Below are positions 35,710-38,676 of a DNA stretch of 38,676 nucleotides, piece by piece. This DNA comes from Pseudomonadales bacterium (GTDB lineage Bacteria; Pseudomonadota; Gammaproteobacteria; Pseudomonadales; Azotimanducaceae), in assembly GCA_007122315.1 (NCBI GenBank), contig SKUB01000123.1, positions 1 through 38,676 on the forward strand, in the 5' to 3' direction. The translations under genes were made by a program, and so were the position numbers. Under the pieces are notes generated by a model that worked only from the letters and a program-made list of their open reading frames with translations, ran no database searches and was not told the origin of the DNA. How positions within the stretch are numbered: position 1 is the first letter of the stretch; every line of letters begins with the position of its first letter.

Positions 35710-37248
35710 TCAGCTCGCGGTCACGAGTCCACGACCGGGCGAGATGCGCATGTGGTTGAGGCTGCGATCCCCGCAGCGCATGCGCCAGGATAACAGTCGC
35801 CTTGCCTGCTCGGAGAGTGCCGCGGTGGCGGCCGGATCAGCACTGAGATCCACCGCTTCTCCCGGGTCCGCCTCGAGATCGAACAGCAGTGGCGGCAGGC
35901 CAGCGAAGTGCACGTACTTCCAGCGGCGCTCCCGCCGTACCGCGAGGTGGCACAGCTCCATGTCGAGCCCCAGAGCCTGCTCCGCCGCGCCGCTGATGGG
36001 ATCCCGGAAGTCGTACTCCCAGTGCACCGCGTCACGCCAGTCCTCAGGTGTGTCGGCAGCATGCAGCCAGGGCAGCAGCGAACGACCGTCCGCCTGCCGC
36101 GGCAGCGGCGCGTCGATCCATTCCAGCAACGTCGGCAGGATGTCCACGTGCTCGCTGAAGTGCTCCACCAGGCGTCCGCGGGTACCGTCCGCCCGGACCT
36201 CGGGATCACGCACGAACATGGGCACGTGGTAGGACTGATCGAAGTAGCCTGTCTTGCCGAGCAGCCAGTGATCACCCATCTGCTCACCATGATCGGAGGT
36301 GAGAATGATGAGCGTGTCCTCCCAGCTGCCCTGCTCCTTCATGAACGCGAACAGGCGCCCGAGATTGTCGTCCACTTCGTTCATGAGGCCGTAGTAGCTC
36401 GCCTGCAGCAGACCGTGGCGCAGCGGATCGTCGTGTGCGGCGTTGCGTGGACCGGCCAGGTGCCAGGCCAGCCAGGGGTGCTGTGCGCCCTCCTCCGCCA
36501 CGCTGACCGCACGCACGGGCGCAGGCAGGTCCGCCACGTCATAGCGCGTGTTGTAGGGTACCGGCGCGATCCAGGGTGGGTGGGGACGGATCAGGGACAG
36601 ATGCGCCATCCAGCCCGGCGCCGAAGCGGGCATGGCCTTGCTCTGCCCATCGAGCCACTCCAGCAGCCGGTCCACCGTGAATCGGGTATCCGAGTGTTCC
36701 GCGGGGAAGCGCAGCGGTCGTGGTTGTCCCGCCGCTTGCCAGCGCGGATCCTCGTCCCGCATCAGAAACGTGAACTGGGCATCCTCGGGCAGATCCGCGT
36801 AGCCCAGCTCCGCCAACCAGTCCCGCCAGACGCTGCAGTCCGTCCCCATGGGCAGGATGTGATCCATCCCCGGGAGCGGCCCCTCGTCCGTGCGCATGTA
36901 GGGATGATCGGCAGCGAACTCCCGTGGATCACGGGCCGTGTGGGTATAGCCGAACAGCGCCGGCGCGTAGCCTGCATGCCGTGCTTCGATGGCCCAATTG
37001 GTAAAGCGGCGATCCAGCGGCGTGCCGTTGGTGCCGCTCCGGTGATTGGCCAGGTACATCCCGGTGTGGATGGACGCCCGGCTCGGACCGCAGGGCACGG
37101 CATTGCAGTAGTGGGCAGCGAACTGCACCGACTCCTCGGCGAGCGCATCGAGATGAGGAGTCTGCACCAGCGGATGACCGAGCCTGGACAGGCAATCGCC
37201 GCGCCACTGGTCGACAGTGATCAGCAACACATTGCGGCGATGCCCCAT
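35710..37248 (-). CDS. Sulfatase / phosphonate monoester hydrolase-like enzyme
   Basis: A 512-residue alkaline phosphatase-superfamily enzyme. NVLLITVDQWRGD supplies the first metal aspartate (Asp13). The sulfatase signature C-G-P-S-R (Cys53-Arg57) followed by HTG predicts conversion of Cys53 to formylglycine by a separate enzyme. The second metal site is TSDHGEQMGDH. Overall layout and the C-terminal SWRMRCGDRSLNHMR segment resemble Rhizobium phosphonate monoester hydrolase, which has CGPAR at the signature. No signal peptide is seen, so it is cytosolic. Substrate could be a sulfate ester, phosphonate monoester or phosphodiester. GGAGAG precedes the ATG, next to a hairpin at 37265-37291. Confidence 0.9.
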   Translation of the reverse strand: MGHRRNVLLITVDQWRGDCLSRLGHPLVQTPHLDALAEESVQFAAHYCNAVPCGPSRASIHTGMYLANHRSGTNGTPLDRRFTNWAIEARHAGYAPALFGYTHTARDPREFAADHPYMRTDEGPLPGMDHILPMGTDCSVWRDWLAELGYADLPEDAQFTFLMRDEDPRWQAAGQPRPLRFPAEHSDTRFTVDRLLEWLDGQSKAMPASAPGWMAHLSLIRPHPPWIAPVPYNTRYDVADLPAPVRAVSVAEEGAQHPWLAWHLAGPRNAAHDDPLRHGLLQASYYGLMNEVDDNLGRLFAFMKEQGSWEDTLIILTSDHGEQMGDHWLLGKTGYFDQSYHVPMFVRDPEVRADGTRGRLVEHFSEHVDILPTLLEWIDAPLPRQADGRSLLPWLHAADTPEDWRDAVHWEYDFRDPISGAAEQALGLDMELCHLAVRRERRWKYVHFAGLPPLLFDLEADPGEAVDLSADPAATAALSEQARRLLSWRMRCGDRSLNHMRISPGRGLVTAS

Positions 37249-37264
37249 GACTTCTCTCCGCCAG

Positions 37265-37291
37265 CGATCCGCGCTTGCCTGCGCCGGATCG
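37265..37291 (-). other. Hairpin between acnA and the sulfatase-like gene
   Basis: CGATCCG (37265-37271) pairs with CGGATCG (37285-37291), with three more pairs beyond a bulged C. On the minus strand it directly follows the acnA stop and precedes the GGAGAG ribosome site of the next gene. No T-tract follows, so it is more likely an intercistronic stem than a terminator. Confidence 0.35.
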
Positions 37292-37293
37292 GA

Positions 37294-38676
37294 TCAGGCC
37301 GCCCGGCTCACCAGATCGTTGAGTACGTAGGTCAGAATGCCACCGCTCTTGAAGTAAGCGATCTCGTTCTCCGTATCCAGCCGGCTGGTGACTTTCACGT
37401 CCTCTGATTTGCCGTCGTCGCGGGTGATTCGGATCTTCATGGTCTGGCCAGGATGGAGGCCGCCTTCAGCGGGCAGCACATCGATGGTCTCGGAGCCATC
37501 CAGCTTCAGGGACTCCCGGCTGTCGCCTTCGGCGAACTGCAACGGCAGCACGCCCATGCCGATCAGGTTGGAGCGGTGAATACGTTCGAAGCTCTCCGCG
37601 ATGACCGCTTTCACGCCAAGCAGGTAGGTGCCCTTCGCCGCCCAGTCCCTGGAGGAACCCGTGCCGTACTCCTTGCCGGCGATCACGACGAGGGGCGTAT
37701 GGTCTTCCTGGTACTTCATGGCCGCATCGTAGATGGCCATCTGTTCGCCACTCGGAACGTGCAACGTGAATCCCCCTTCCACCCCTGGAACCATCTCGTT
37801 GCGGATACGGGTGTTGGCGAAGGTTCCGCGCATCATCACCTCGTGGTTCCCACGCCGCGAGCCGTAGGAATTGAAATCATCGGGCTTGACGCCGTGCTCC
37901 TGCAGGTACCGGCCGGCCGGACTGTCCGCCTTGATCGCACCCGCGGGCGAAATGTGGTCGGTGGTCACGGAGTCGCCAAGCAGCGCCAGGATGCGCGCAC
38001 CCGACACCGCCTCGGACTGATCGTCGGCGCCGATCGAAGAGAAGAACGGAGGCGACTTGATGTAAGTAGAGTCGTCCCACTCGTAGGTCTTCGAATCCGA
38101 CACGTCGATGGCCTGCCAGATCGCATCGCCGGAGAACACGTCCGCGTACTGACTGCGGAACATCTCCGCATCCACCTTGGCAACGGCCTCCTTCACTTCT
38201 GCCGTGCTCGGCCAGATGTCCGAGAGGAACACGTCCTTGTCGTCCTTGTCCTTGCCCAGAGGCTCCCGGGTCAGGTCGATGCGGGTGGTGCCGGCGATGG
38301 CGAACGCGACCACCAGCGGCGGTGACGCCAGCCAGTTCGCACGCACCATCTGATGCACGCGGCCCTCGAAATTGCGATTGCCCGAGAGTACGGAACTGAC
38401 CACCAACTTGTTCGCTTCGATGGCTTCCTCGATGGGCCCTGCGAGCGGCCCCGAGTTCCCGATGCACGTGGTGCAGCCATAGCCCACCAGATTGAAACCG
38501 AGACCGTCCAGGGATTCCTGCAGGCCGGACTTGCTGAGGTACTCGGTGACGACTTTCGATCCCGGGGCCAGCGACGTCTTCACCCAGGGCTTCACGGTCA
38601 GTCCGCGCGCCAGTGCTTTCTTGGCCACCAGGCCTGCGCCCAGCATCACGGCTGGATTGGACGTATTGGTGCAGGA
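37294..38676 (-). CDS. acnA: Aconitate hydratase, 5' part outside the window
   Basis: The C-terminal 460 residues of an aconitase (about half of the usual 890-residue AcnA), open to the right edge. It interconverts citrate and isocitrate in the citric acid cycle. The first visible residues are SCTNTSNPA, which include the first cluster-binding cysteine; CTTCIGNSG supplies the other two. The C-terminal swivel domain has [33 protein letters not shown] and [12 protein letters not shown]. Layout is that of AcnA/IRP1, not AcnB. The stop is at 37294 and the sulfatase-like gene follows 45 bases on. Confidence 0.95.
   Translation of the reverse strand, partial: SCTNTSNPAVMLGAGLVAKKALARGLTVKPWVKTSLAPGSKVVTEYLSKSGLQESLDGLGFNLVGYGCTTCIGNSGPLAGPIEEAIEANKLVVSSVLSGNRNFEGRVHQMVRANWLASPPLVVAFAIAGTTRIDLTREPLGKDKDDKDVFLSDIWPSTAEVKEAVAKVDAEMFRSQYADVFSGDAIWQAIDVSDSKTYEWDDSTYIKSPPFFSSIGADDQSEAVSGARILALLGDSVTTDHISPAGAIKADSPAGRYLQEHGVKPDDFNSYGSRRGNHEVMMRGTFANTRIRNEMVPGVEGGFTLHVPSGEQMAIYDAAMKYQEDHTPLVVIAGKEYGTGSSRDWAAKGTYLLGVKAVIAESFERIHRSNLIGMGVLPLQFAEGDSRESLKLDGSETIDVLPAEGGLHPGQTMKIRITRDDGKSEDVKVTSRLDTENEIAYFKSGGILTYVLNDLVSRAA

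Overview
The window is high-GC DNA, densely coding, with all genes intact except an aconitase cut by the right edge. RdgC, YaaA, the TamA/TamB pair, FKBP- and PpiC-type proline isomerases and a DUF6482-like protein point to a gammaproteobacterium. I cannot name the genus. I see no rRNA, tRNA, CRISPR array, transposase or prophage gene.

Left third (216-11629, all on the minus strand): a six-gene signalling island. In transcription order it encodes a CHASE2 receptor Ser/Thr kinase, a PP2C phosphatase, a double-FHA protein, a 1344-residue TPR-CHAT lipoprotein with an intact His/Cys protease dyad, an exported FecR-domain protein, and a CHASE2 receptor adenylate cyclase. The two receptors at the ends share an alignable sensor but have different outputs (phosphorylation and cAMP). 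The protease and FecR protein are predicted to sit in the periplasm, where the CHASE2 domains also lie, while phosphatase and FHA protein are cytoplasmic. This is the strongest candidate for an undescribed system. Repeat-like non-coding DNA lies beyond its end (1-178).

Middle (11756-22872): rdgC-yaaA-ECHDC3-like-DUF1244 run on the plus strand behind a good sigma70-type promoter. A tightly overlapping minus-strand set follows (FKBP lipoprotein, small membrane protein, YheT-like hydrolase). Then come prc (tail-specific protease) and an acyl-CoA synthetase on the plus strand. On the minus strand is a threonyl-tRNA synthetase that lacks the N-terminal TGS domain, is not next to infC, and has a leader with a long perfect hairpin followed by an intrinsic terminator just before its ribosome binding site. 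This looks like attenuation control.

Right third (22960-38676): a Sel1-repeat protein, a DUF6482-like protein, a Lon protease, a PpiC-type isomerase overlapping a HupE/UreJ-like membrane protein, tamA-tamB, and an MFS transporter, all on the plus strand. On the minus strand are a DUF2237 protein, a formylglycine-type sulfatase/phosphonate monoester hydrolase and the 3' part of acnA.

No stretch above 300 bases lacks a gene. The longest gaps are 16609-16888 (divergent promoter region), 22724-22959 (thrS leader) and 26529-26754 (no convincing signal).
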